A DNA stretch of 64,000 bases from Brachycybe producta (Eukaryota; Arthropoda; Diplopoda; Playtdesmida; Andrognathidae). The DNA lies in the NCBI GenBank assembly GCA_036925085.1, contig JAUPFP010000026.1, forward strand, positions 3,317,058 through 3,381,057. Direction: 5' to 3'. This document shows positions 45,301-56,600 of the stretch, piece after piece. The notes beneath the pieces were generated by a model that was not told where the DNA came from, made no database searches, and was given only the letters and a program-made list of their open reading frames with translations. Both the position numbers and the translations under genes were made by a program. Positions within the stretch are counted from its first letter, which is position 1, and every line of letters begins with the position of its first letter.

Positions 45301-47316
45301 CACAGTAACTTGATAAAGGCGTTTTTTGTTTGTGAATAATGTCAACAGTAATATTTTTAAAGTTATTTTGGAGCACTTTTAATGATTAATATTTTATCAG
45401 GAGGGCGTCAAAATTTGTCAATGTTGTAATAATTAATCAGTGATAAATGACTGGTGATGCCCTTTGCATTAAAGCATGTAACCAAGTAGCAGAAAATACA
45501 GTAAAATTACATTGCTGATTCGCTTTCTGTGGCTTTAAAGCTAAGCCTCGCGTTACTTTTTTATCTTTTTTAAATTACAGTATATGTGCGTTTTAATGTG
45601 TCTTTAAAAAGCAAGCTGCTGCTGTTTGCTTTCTATAGCTTCCATTTGTTTTTTTGTTTTTAATTTGGTCATAGCATTAAAATATCAACCAACTTAACCT
45701 ACGCATCTCTTTCTGAGCAGCCGTTCGGTTATAAAACCTAGTTTACCCGCGATAGTTCTTTCGTGAGAGTTAAGCCTCGTTTTCACGATGATAGTTGTCA
45801 TGAGAGCAACTATCGCGAGAATTATCATCGTGCAGACCAAAGTCATGATAGTCAATATCACACTATGTCGTTTGACTAGATAGTTGATAGTTCTATTGCG
45901 ACAATGATAGTACTATCACGATTACTATCACCGGGCATACAAAACTGTTGCAATAGTAATAGTTGAGTGGCCACTTGTAGGGAAATTTGGCATCCTGAGA
46001 GAGAGGCAACACTGTTGTTGACTCAAAACACATTTCTTAACCGCTGGTGTGTTTTGTGCTCTCAAACATCACTGCCATAACAGAACTATCACGTTACTTC
46101 AAGACATGTAGACAGTTGCTTTCGTGAGAGTGAACTATCGCAACTTTCATGACGGCTACTCTCACGATAGAACTATCGCCATGAAAACGAGGCTTTAGTT
46201 TTGTAAAGTGTCGTTCTTATGTTGCAAGAGTCACTGGAAATTCTTATAAATGTTCTCGTAAAGAAATGAGTAAAAATAATTTTTTTTAAAACAATTTGAA
46301 ATGATTTTGTGATGCTCCTCGAAAGTGATGCCCTGGTAGGCCTGGCTTTTAAAGCCAAGCACTATAAATATGCTTACCGTATCGGTTACAGCCGACCCTA
46401 ACATTGTTGTAGCTAGAATCTTTAAGATAGCAGTAAAGATTGTCATCATTTCTAAAGGAACAGTCCAGCGCCCGAAATCCCACGTGTTGATAAGTCTATA
46501 CATGCAAGTACAGATGATTCCTGAATCGAGTAGAAAGCTCAAGAGGATCATCGGTGAAAATAGGCGACTGTACGACTGAGTTAGGTTTGTCAAAAGGTGA
46601 TACGTTGTTCGGAATCCTTCGAGTTCCGTGGCCGTGCTTAGCTCGCCTTGTTCGACCGAATAGACTGGTTGGCTCACGATCGACAAGTGGTTCATCAAAA
46701 CTTTTTTCATAACTACACCTAAAATGTCGAATCGACTCTGAATCGCTCTGCAGAGGAAATAGTAACACATTTGCGGTAACATTACCGTGGCATTGTGCCA
46801 GACGAGCAACAAAACTTCGGCGACTAAAATATAGTTAAACATAGGGTCGACTACGTATCTTTGATCGAAGACGATAGTTATGCTTGTTCCGAAGAAAAGA
46901 AGATTCAAAAATACAAAGGTGTACAACATCTTTTTGCCCCACTGTTGCAATTTCTCGTCCACCTCGATGCCAAGTCGTTTATCAATCAAAATCCACATCT
47001 GTTGGATCTCGGAATTTAATTTTCCATTGAACAGTGATACAAAGATGTTTATCATTGTACATATGAGTATTGCCCAGAAAGACATTGCCGTAGTGTAGTC
47101 GTTAGATGTTGAAGTGGTAAAATTACGTACCACAATACTTACACCTATGGTAAGTAGTAACATGAGAATGTTGATAGTTTTTAAAATCCAAACGCTTGTT
47201 TTACAGGAACAGCAATTTTCTCCAACTGGTTGTCGGTGATGAGGGCTAATACCATATATCTTCATCATTTTCGACAGTGGACGAAAAGCTTTTAATGCAG
47301 CGGTGTGCGAAGCCAT
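42333..47316 (-). CDS. Gustatory-receptor-family chemoreceptor (four exons)
   Basis: Arthropod Gr proteins are seven-pass ligand-gated cation channels of chemosensory neurons. Exons on the minus strand: 47316-46378 (313 codons), 42715-42647 (23), 42578-42489 (30) and 42386-42333 (stop TAG). All introns are phase 0, GT-AG; the product is about 383 aa, a usual Gr length. Exon 1 starts MASHTAALKAFRPLSKMMKIYG, like the typical 'lrPl..lsrllG' start, and holds six hydrophobic segments. The last exons read QLFSLTSADDEPTFSASGFF, KIDRRLFTA and TMGTVATYFVVLLQF, which is the TYhxxxxxQF hallmark of TM7. Three short phase-0 C-terminal exons are the ancestral arrangement. Joining exon 1 to exon 2 across 3.7 kb of repeats is inference from phase and the GTAAGC donor. 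Reading past that donor adds 48 codons without a TM7. Ligand unknown. Confidence 0.88.
43051..43742. mobile_element. hAT-type MITE, TAGRGATGGGAC family, long composite copy 5
   Basis: A 692-bp element with a perfect 8-bp duplication GTTTATAC (43043-43050, 43743-43750). The centre, about 43146-43445, carries the same TTTGCCCTAAA inverted block as 12959-13609. It lies in the long intron of the receptor gene. Confidence 0.92.
44700..44993 (-). mobile_element. LTR-like fragment, TGTAACACCC family
   Basis: The minus strand starts TGTAACACCCAG at 44993 and shares CTGTCCCTCCCTCCCTC, CCTCGTAGGTGCATGTACAC and GTGTATAAAAGC with the LTR-like sequence at 9107. The other end is unclear. It lies in the receptor intron; a fossil. 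Confidence 0.6.
45772..46195. mobile_element. Foldback MITE of the CTATCA-rich family, copy 2
   Basis: Inverted ends AAGCCTCGTTTTCACGATG and CATGAAAACGAGGCTT next to TTA on both sides (probable 3-bp duplication). The arms are CTATCGCGAGA-like words. It ends about 180 bp from the receptor exon 1 donor. Confidence 0.8.
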
Positions 47317-47960
47317 TTCGTTTGTTAACTTTAAGTATTATTTATGCTTCCTGGTAAGTTTTTAAACTGTTCTCGGGCCTAGGCAGTAATGCTCGAAGAG
47401 AGTTGTACTCCTGGTTGCACGATACCTTGAATGCCGTATTTATAGCATTGGATAGGTATATATATATTTGCTTATTTTTTTTGTACAAAACATACTATTT
47501 GTACCATGTTGACGATTTTGACTGTAGGATAGTGTCCAATTTTGTTTACTTCGACAGTACTGTAGGTTACTATAGATTTATTGATCCATTTTAATAGTTA
47601 ATGGAAAATAAAAGTGAAATTCTACAATAAAAAACATCGATGAAGATGTCAAGTTACAGAGAGAAATACTTTATAAACACATTTGTAACATTAGTACACA
47701 TGATTATGTTTATTTAAGGGCAGGGAGTAGGGGAGAGCAGGGCACATTTCTTGCCCCCAATGTTTTTTATGCAAGGAAAAAGATGTAAACACCAGGGTTT
47801 TTTGTTTGCTATGTGTTATTGCATTTATTGACTACATTTGTGGTTTTCAAAGGGGTGTGCCATGGCATACTAGTGTTTCTTGAGTTTTGCTGGGCGTGTT
47901 GCAAAATTTTGGGTGTTATATATTTAATGTGTTACTACAATTTAATATTTTTAAATAAAT

Positions 47961-49060
47961 GTCTCGACCATAATTTATAAATATGAATATATGTTTCTCT
48001 TGAATAGTCTTAAAAAAAAATTGTCACCATTCTAATTCAGAATTGTGAAAATTTGTGTGACCGGAGTCACATAAATAGATGACAAAAAAACACAACAGTT
48101 TCCATCTTTTAATTATTACCGCAATGCATTCAAGTCATTAATTACAGTTTTCGTTCATTTCAAAGTTACAAAATTTCACAAATAGGTCTGAGCCTTCACT
48201 TGAAAGGAAATGCCAATAGGTATTCCTTCAACACAAATAGGCCTAAGCCTTCATTAAACAAAACATATAGGCCTAACTAAGCCTTCAGAACAAAAAACAA
48301 ATAGGTGCTGTAGCCTTTAAGACAGTTCCAAGAGGAACAGTCACTAATGTTACATTTCTTGTTCCCTTTTTGGCAAGACTGAATTACTTTCAAAGTTAGC
48401 TTTTATAGGTGTTGGTATTCAAAATTAACTGAAACAGTTACTAACTGAAAAATATGAAAAACCCGATATTTTAATGATTTAAAATTACCCAATAAAAGAG
48501 ACATTCAAACAATGGATATTTTCAAATTCAAAATAACAAAACCAATTAAAAACCATTTTTGTCATTTAAACCGAGATAAATAAAACTGCAAAGTTATTAC
48601 TGGACTATAAAAACAAGTGTAACGGTTTCTCAAACTATAAATTGAAATGTGAATGCCTTGTTGTTTTTAAATGATGCACTCACTTGTCAGCAAGGCCTAT
48701 AAATTTAAACTATTGCAGAGAAGTAGACACAAAACCGTTAGATTATAACTGTAGAATATTTCTTTTACTGGATATGATTTCAAATTTGAATTTTGAATTT
48801 TTTAAGTTTAGTTCGTGATGCTTATTTTGTGGCACTCCAGTCACATTCATTAATTTTTCAATTATTCATTAATTATTCACTAATTTATTTTTTAATATAG
48901 TGAACATTCTTTAATAATGAATAAATGGGAAATTTTTGTTTCTATTTTACTAATTTTCACAATTCTGAATTATAGTTTAGAATCGTGTGTCAAATTTTGT
49001 TAGCATTATTCAAGAGAAACATAACAACATATAAGATAAATTAATATTTATGTCTAATGC
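47961..49060. repeat. Foldback element of about 1.1 kb
   Basis: The left arm (ATGTTTCTCTTGAATAG, then ATTGTCACC and AATTCAGAATTGTGAAAAT) is matched by an inverted right arm (ATTTTCACAATTCTGAATT, CTATTCAAGAGAAACAT-like). The centre repeats AATAGGCCTAAGCCTTCA-like phrases. No coding capacity. Confidence 0.75.
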
Positions 49061-49234
49061 TCATTAATCATTAGTTCACTAAAGTGTAACTGTGTAAGGT
49101 AACACATTTCTAAAAATATGTACATTCATTTTGTATTGATTGCTATTCATGTATAAATATTAAAAAAGTGTTAAAATTTTAACAACTTAAAAAATGTAAA
49201 AATGTCTGTTTAAAAAATGTAATTATTTCACAAT

Positions 49235-49420
49235 ATTCGGCAAAAACCGAAAAATTATAATGAATATTTGGCCGAATAGTCGGCAAAAGCCGAATAATTA
49301 GTACAATGAATATTCGGCCGAATATTCAGTTGCTGAATAGTAGAACATATATATATTTGGCCGAATACCGAATAGTGAAAAAAATGGCCGAATAGTTGCC
49401 GAATATTCGGTACATCCCTA
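49235..49420. repeat. CCGAATATTCGG-type MITE relic
   Basis: Several GGCCGAATATTCGG-like palindromic words, ending CGAATATTCGGTACATCCCTAAT. A matching left terminus is not evident. Confidence 0.6.
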
Positions 49421-49493
49421 ATTATTAATATTATTATTATTATTATTTTATATCACAAAAATCTAAACAACAGTTCCTTTAATTCTTCTTATA

Positions 49494-50092
49494 CCTAGTA
49501 CACACCTGATAATTTAAATTCATTTAAATAATAAACGTGTTCTACGTCAGAGCCTTCTCTGAAAAGGGCAAACAAACAATATGTCGTCGAATTCAATTTA
49601 TTCAGTTAACAATCTGAAAATATTGAGTTAATACTTAAATATAATATATAAACTATTGACAAAATAATGATTTAGTATTTCAATTTAAAATATTAAAAAT
49701 AAAGTCAAATTTTATTTGGTGTTCATGTCCTTAACGGAATTCCGTGTAATTCACCTAAACACATTTAATTTGAATTCATTTAACTCATGCGTGTAGTAGG
49801 TATTATACCCTAGTACACACCTGATAATTGAAATGCATTTAAATAATAAATGTGTTCTACAGTGCCCCCTGTGAAGGGCAAGTAAACAATATGTTGAATT
49901 CCATTTACTCAGTTAATAATCTCAAAATATTGAGTTAATACTTAAATATATAAACTATTGACAGAAATATTGATTTAGTATTTCAATTTAAAACATTAAT
50001 AATAAAGTCAATTTTTATTTGGTTCTTGTCCTTAACTGGATTCCGTATAATTCACCTAAACACATTTAATTTGAATTCATTTGTGTACTAGG
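49494..50092. mobile_element. Tandem dimer of a 300-bp MITE with CCTAGTACAC ends
   Basis: Two head-to-tail copies, 49494-49800 and 49809-50092, separated by TATTATAC. Each starts CCTAGTACACACCTGATAAT and ends GTGTAGTAGG or GTGTACTAGG, so the ends are inverted repeats. Internal order is the same in both. Confidence 0.88.
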
Positions 50093-50413
50093 TATTAGGC
50101 CTATAATCTAATGGATAATTATAACACTTAAATTATTTAAAAATAAATAATAACATTAATGAAAAATAATAAACACCCGATTATATGATAGTAAAGCCTT
50201 ATGTTTTTTTCAAATATTTTTGTGGCTACTTTTTGAGTAATTACGCTGTTAATGATTAGATAGAGAATTGACTAATATTTATTTATTAAAATAAATAGCT
50301 TTCTTAGTTTCAAATATATGAATTTAAAAAAAAGGTGTATTTGTTTGCCCGCCGTGTATACAGTATGGGTGGGTACGCTGTATATCATTTCTAGTTTGAA
50401 CATGGGCTCATGG

Positions 50414-50421
50414 TGACGTCA
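50414..50421. promoter_or_regulatory. CRE-type palindrome upstream of PABPN1
   Basis: A perfect TGACGTCA, the consensus CREB/ATF site, lies 197 bp before the PABPN1 ATG, in a short stretch less AT-rich than its surroundings. Function is inferred from position only. Confidence 0.45.
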
Positions 50422-50617
50422 CAATAGCGAGTAATGTCTGCAACAAGAAGTCTACATGACTGATCATTTTTTTTTAAATATCCTGAATTCTGTTGCAGCG
50501 TCATCTTACGATAAAACGCCGTACTATGGTATCCAATGTAGTTTCCGGTGCTACTTCCACTTTCTCGTCCAGTGGAAATGCCGTGAATCGGGGGAATGGC
50601 GGGAGATTCCTCACAAG

Positions 50618-53600
50618 ATGGCGGACGTCGAAGATATTGGCAATGCAGCGGAATTTTCAGTGTTTGAAAACAATGAGAATGGAGAACATTCGGACGTTAT
50701 CGATGGTGTCGAAGACATAAGCGTTTCTTGTGGTGGAGTAGGCGATTCTGAAGAGCCATCAGTGGACGATCCAGTGAGTATTATGAGGGCCTTTTTTTTC
50801 GTGAATTGAGAAGAATAGGTTTGGTTCTCGTGAAGACGTAAACGCCGGTGTCGGCGTCCTCTTAGAGAAGGTTCTCTTCGCATGCTAATCGGGTTCTGTG
50901 TATTAGCAGCGTACGTTCTTCTTACACTAACGAACTTCTTTTATTCGTTTTATTTGTGAATATTACGTTTTTTTTTATTCATATTCTTTATAGCCAGCGT
51001 ATTTTGTTAATGGGTTCCTCGTGGGGCTCTACGAAAACGCGGTTACGCGTATTTCTCCTCGAGGCCCAATCGATTGGAACAAAGTGGATGTTTGCAAGAA
51101 ACGACTGCTTTTTCCGTAATGTAACCTATTAGACGTTGTAGTTAATAAAACTGAAAACAAGTGCGTTTCTGAAACTAAGAATTCTAAAGGAATGAATGAA
51201 ATTTAATATGTAAATTTGTTACAATGAGTAGAACTTTGCAATTGACCATTTGCACAACCAGCGCCTCTGGCGACCAATGATGTATCTCTTTATTGATGGC
51301 GACCATCGTTTCGCAGCGCCGCCTAGTAGGTTGAGTTTATAGCGAAACGAAATAAATATTAAGTGTCTAGATACAGTTTTTAATTCAAAATCTGCGGTCG
51401 CTTTTTATTTTAAAATGTTTTTTTAAACGGTTTTTCTCCAGGTCTTGAAGTCACATAAGAATTAATAGAAAAATAATTTCACGTGCTAAGCGTACATGTA
51501 TAATGAAATGGAAACATGGTGAAGCCAATAGATTAATATGCACGTCACAATGTGCGAATTTTTTGTTATTGTTGTAAACGAGAGTTCTTCAGATGTTTGT
51601 GAGACTGTTTTGGGGCCAATTGGATTTAACATGGAGTTAAAAAAACGTACGATTTTGAACGTTATTGAAAAATAGAAGGGCTTTTTCAAAATTTTATGTA
51701 AAGCGAACACTTAAAAGAACTTTACTTTTTATTGCATTTTGCACTTTACTGTATCTTCATTGAGCTATTGTGAGACTATTTCTTGCAATTTTAGTAACAC
51801 TCATTTGTCTCGTTGTCCTCTTCTCAATACAACAAGACGGAGGTGTAGTTAGGCTCCTTATCTAAACTAAGGCTGTAAACAAATGCTATCCGATTTCTGC
51901 ATTCCACAATTACTGTAGATCTGCTCCCTCATAAAACAGCAGCGGTGGAGGTTCAATCAATTTATTACCAACTTTATCACTAATTCATCTTTAAAAGCAA
52001 ATTGTTGTCTTGCCATTTAACTCTTTCCATACGTTCTTGTGCGAACCGCTTCTCTCTTGGCCAACTCAAGCAGCCAAAATCGGTAGTAAAAATCGGCATG
52101 ATCGGCTCGGTTAAATCGATCGGCTTGGCACTTTTTTTTTGTGTGATCGGTTCGATGTTGGCTCGGTAAAAATACTATAAAAGAAAAGTGTGATCGGTAC
52201 AGCCTTAATCTAAACGATCTGGCACACGTTAAATTTTCTGAATATACGTATGTGATCTTTGTGTCGCTATTTCTAGCATTGTATTCTTATTCGTAAGTTA
52301 AGAATGGGCTAAAAATGCAACAAAATATCATCAGCCAGAATGTAGGCCTAATCTACATGCTCTAGTGACGAACGCGATGTAGTTTTCAAGTTTACGAGTC
52401 GGCGCCTTTTACCACAATGCAATGTGGTACGTTATGGTGGTAACGTCATTTTTGACGTCATTTTTCTGTATTGGTATTGGTATTGTTATGTATTATGTTA
52501 ATTATGAAAATGGTTTTCGGGGACTTCAAGGGGAGCTCATTTGAGAAACGCGCTCGTAAGCAAAAACATCCATTAAAATGTTGGTAAAAAATACTTACAA
52601 ATAATTTTAAAAAGCCACAATTAAACCACAGTGAAGCCAACACATTTGCGCACGTGCTGATTTTTTTCGTGTTTTTTTAAATTATTTTTATGAGCATTTT
52701 AATGGATGTTTTTTTTTTTGCTTACAAGCGCATACTCAATGGATTTTAACATAAGAGTTAGAAATTCGCGATTTTGAAATAGTTTTTAAAAAATAGATCC
52801 GCACTTACCAATTTTTTGTCATTCTATCACTCGATCAGCATATATTTAAGGTGCACATTGCACTTTGAAAACTTAGTATTGGACAATTTTAAATAAGAAA
52901 AATAAACAAATTGCCGCGAACTGTGTGTTATTTTTTCTTTTAACATTGGGTCTATGGGCTCAATAGAAAAACGATACAAGCGCTGTTTGTAGAGATTTTT
53001 TGAGGTAATTTTGTGATGTAGTCTCTGAAGTGATTATCACTATGATATATGACGTTTGAGGAAGCAATTATGAATTTAAAAAAAAAATATATTTTTAATC
53101 TTGCATCAGCGCTTTCTGCCAGATAAGTGGCGAACACCGATGGGTCTATACAGTTTTTTGCTGTTGGCCGATGGAGGTTTTCCGCGATGTCAGAACCAAT
53201 GCAGACGCCAATACATCGGTCTGTCCCAATTGACACTGAATAATAATGTTTGATATCGTTTTCTTATTTCAGGAACTCGAAGCAATCAAAGCTCGTGTGC
53301 GCGAAATGGAAGAAGAAGCTGAGAAACTTAAGCAACTTCAAACTGAAGTGGAGAAACGTATGAGTATAGGCAGTCCACCTAACACGTTAGGTAAGATTGG
53401 TTGTTTTTCAGTTTCATGCATTAGCATTAACCATGTCACATGGCTCTTGGGCTGATTGCAGGTGTACTAAATTAAATTGAATTAAGTTACAGTGGCTTTC
53501 TCATAATTTCCTTCCGGTTTTTTTCTAAAATAGTGGTTTATTTTTTTTTTACCTCTTTGAACGGAAAGTTGATAGAGTAAGGTGGTTTGCTTGTAACTAA

Positions 53601-56600
53601 CTTTTCAGCCAATTGGATGGTTAGTCCAAAAATGGGCGGGAGTGACGTCATTATAAACAAGGTTCAAACTGCTCCGTATTAGTTTTCATACAAAATTTTG
53701 TTTTTTTGAATATTATTATGAAGTATGACTGTGTTTAAGAATGCAAGTAGATCATTTATTTTGTTCCTGTAGCATTAGATGGCGCCACTAGCCCTCCCAT
53801 ATAAATGTACACTCTTCAACTCTGGCTCACCTTCCGTTTTTTTACGCGAATTTTTAATTGCATCACTATTTCTACATGCTGTCTTTACTTATGTTCTGAG
53901 CAAGTTTGTCACGTGCTGGTAATAGGTTGCTTTGTATGCTTTTTAAGCTAAAATGCATTCTATTTCAGCCAATTGGTGAATGTATTTAGCGACCTATGGA
54001 GGTTGGCACCCTCTACCTTGCATTTACACAAATATTTGTCTATGGAGCCCTGTTAAGTTATAAAAAGGTGTAGACACTGAAAGCAAGTGGAATGAATTGC
54101 TAAAAGGGAAAATAAGAGAAATTGGAAAAGGAACGAAACGAATTATTTTATCATTCATAGAAATATTTTTTTTTGCTTAGCTTGATTTTGTTGTTGCTGG
54201 TTCATATTTGGCTAGCTTACACTGTTACACAGCAACAACAAATACGGCAAAATGACATATAGACTACCTGACGAGCTTTATTGTGTTGTCACAACATGGC
54301 CACCGGGTCCTTAGTAACGAGCAAAGCGTATTCTACCAATTTTCATCTTGAGTGCTGATTTTCTTGAGGGCATCAATATATTGGCTAAATAGTGTTACAT
54401 CGGTGTCATGAATCTCATTCGCCCAACTTTCATGGGTTTTCCAATCAGCCCCGGGGGGGGGGGCACACTTCTTGTCTTACGGTCGGTTCCTATAGTTTAG
54501 GCCGGAAAGATTTCTTAAATTAAATTTATTGTTGACGGTATAACTCATGCTAGATGAACTACAATTGGAATGCTTGGCATACCATAGTGCTGAGAAAACT
54601 TTTGCCATTTAGTTGCTTTTTAGTAGCTTAGTACTTACTATGTTAAAACTTCAACTGTTTCATTTTTTGTTTGTGCAGAACGAAATTGTATGTATTTAAA
54701 TTATTGTAATTTACTTTGTTTTTTGCGATGTAGCCTAAGAGGCTACATCGCAAAATTACTTCGAGAAATCTCCACAAAGAGCGCTAGCATCGTTTTTCTA
54801 TTGAGCCTATAGACCCAATGTTAAAAAATGCAGTTGCGGTAATATGTTTATTTTTCATGGCCAATAATACGTTTTCAAAATGCAGTGTGCTCCTTAAATA
54901 TATGCTGATCGAGTGATAGAATGACAATAACTTGGTAGGTGAGGTTATATTTTTAAAAACTATTTCAAAATCGCGAATTTCAAACTTAAGTTAAACTCCA
55001 TTGAGTACGCCCTAATAAGAATAAATATCCATTAAAATGCTCGTGAAAATACGTAAAAGTAGTTTCAAAAACCCACAATTAAACCACAGTGAAGCCAACA
55101 CATTGGCGCACGTGATGATTTTTTTCTGGTTTTTTAAAATTCTTTTTACTTTTATGTTTTTTTTTTTTATTTGGGCTTACTCAATGAAGTTTAACATAAG
55201 AGTTAGAAATTCGCGATTTTGAAATAGTTTTTAAAAATATTACCGCACTTAACAATTTTTTTGTAAATCTATCACTCGATCAGCATATATTTAAGGTGCA
55301 CATTGCACTTTGAAAACTTACTATTGGACAACTTTAAACATGAAAAATAAACATGTGTATTTTAAAAATTAACATTTTTTCTTTAACATTGGGTCTATGG
55401 GCTCAATAGAAAAACGATGCTAGCGCTCTTTGGGGAGATTTATCGAAGTAATTTTGCGATCTAGCCTCTTAAATAATTTTATTTTAAAATTTAAATAAAT
55501 CCTGATTTAGTTTAATGGTTATTCATTCAATATGATTTACTTTTTTTTTTACTTTAGCGAGCCCTGCTAACCTTTCAATTGAGGAGAAAATGGAGGCGGA
55601 TGGACGGTCCATTTACGTTGGAAACGTATGTGACATTTTATTTGACTTCTAATGTTTGTGGTTGTCAGTTTATCGTAGAATATGTCACATTTTTGTAACG
55701 CTGTGGTTACAGTGTATATAACCTTTAATGATTCAGCTGCAACCAGGTTAAATTAAGATGATTTTAATCATATTTTTTTTAAAAAAATTAACAAACGAAT
55801 TGTTTACTGGCCGGGGGTGGCAGTGATTTAAATCACATTGATTTAAATCAAATGATTTTTTTTAAAAAAAATTACATTTATTTAAACATTAAAATTATAC
55901 AATAAACAATAAAAATAAAACAGTTCCCGGCATTTTTTTCTGTTTATAAAATAAAGTCCGGTGGTAGTCCTTTCATTAATGCATTATTTTTTTTTTTTGG
56001 AAGATATACTTGAGGAGGTATTCCCAATTGACTGGTGGAAAAATCATTAGATACATACATATAAATAGTAATCTATTTAAGAGCCTCAGAGGAAACTGTT
56101 GTCACCAAACCTAAATTTTACAGTTGAGTCGTTTGAAAGTTTTTCTCTTCATTGAAGGAGTAGGACTTAACATGGTATACCACCATCTAGCAGCCAATGT
56201 GTAAAACCGTGGACCGTGTTTACCGCTGATAGAACTTAACAAGCTGTTTAAAAAACACAAATTTTACATCTTATGAAGATGTAAAATCGTGTTTTTAAAA
56301 AAAAAAAAAGTGACTTAACACAGTTTACCTCTTGAGGCACTGATTTGCTTTGGGAACTGAAAAGACTGCAAAGCTCGTGTTTGCGTTCAGAATGTTAAAT
56401 TAAAAGTGCTTGAAACTTATTATTTTCAAATTTGAGTGTTACTTAACATTTTATTATTTTGCAAACATTGTCATAAAAAAAATTAATATTTCCTATAAAT
56501 GAAAAAAATAAAAAAAATCTGATTTAAATAAAAAAAAATCTGATTTAAATCAAAAAAATCGATTTATTTGATTTTTTTTAAATCAAAAAAATCAGCCACC

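Larger units (their letters stand above)
47317..50413. other. Intergenic region between the divergent receptor and PABPN1 genes
   Basis: Very AT-rich and made largely of repeats: an approximately 1.1-kb foldback (47961-49060), a CCGAATATTCGG relic (49235-49420) and a tandem MITE pair (49494-50092). It should hold the promoters of both genes. I cannot support a specific receptor promoter element. Confidence 0.6.

Noticed and set aside
46231-46377. Extension of receptor exon 1 to an in-frame stop at 46231
   Set aside because: It reads through a GTAAGC donor and adds a tail with no Gr motif, while the spliced form supplies the family's C-terminus.
50456-50617. An upstream start for PABPN1 in the same frame
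   Set aside because: The extra 54 codons start from a non-ATG or weak context and resemble no PABPN1 N-terminus. MADVED at 50618 is the natural start.
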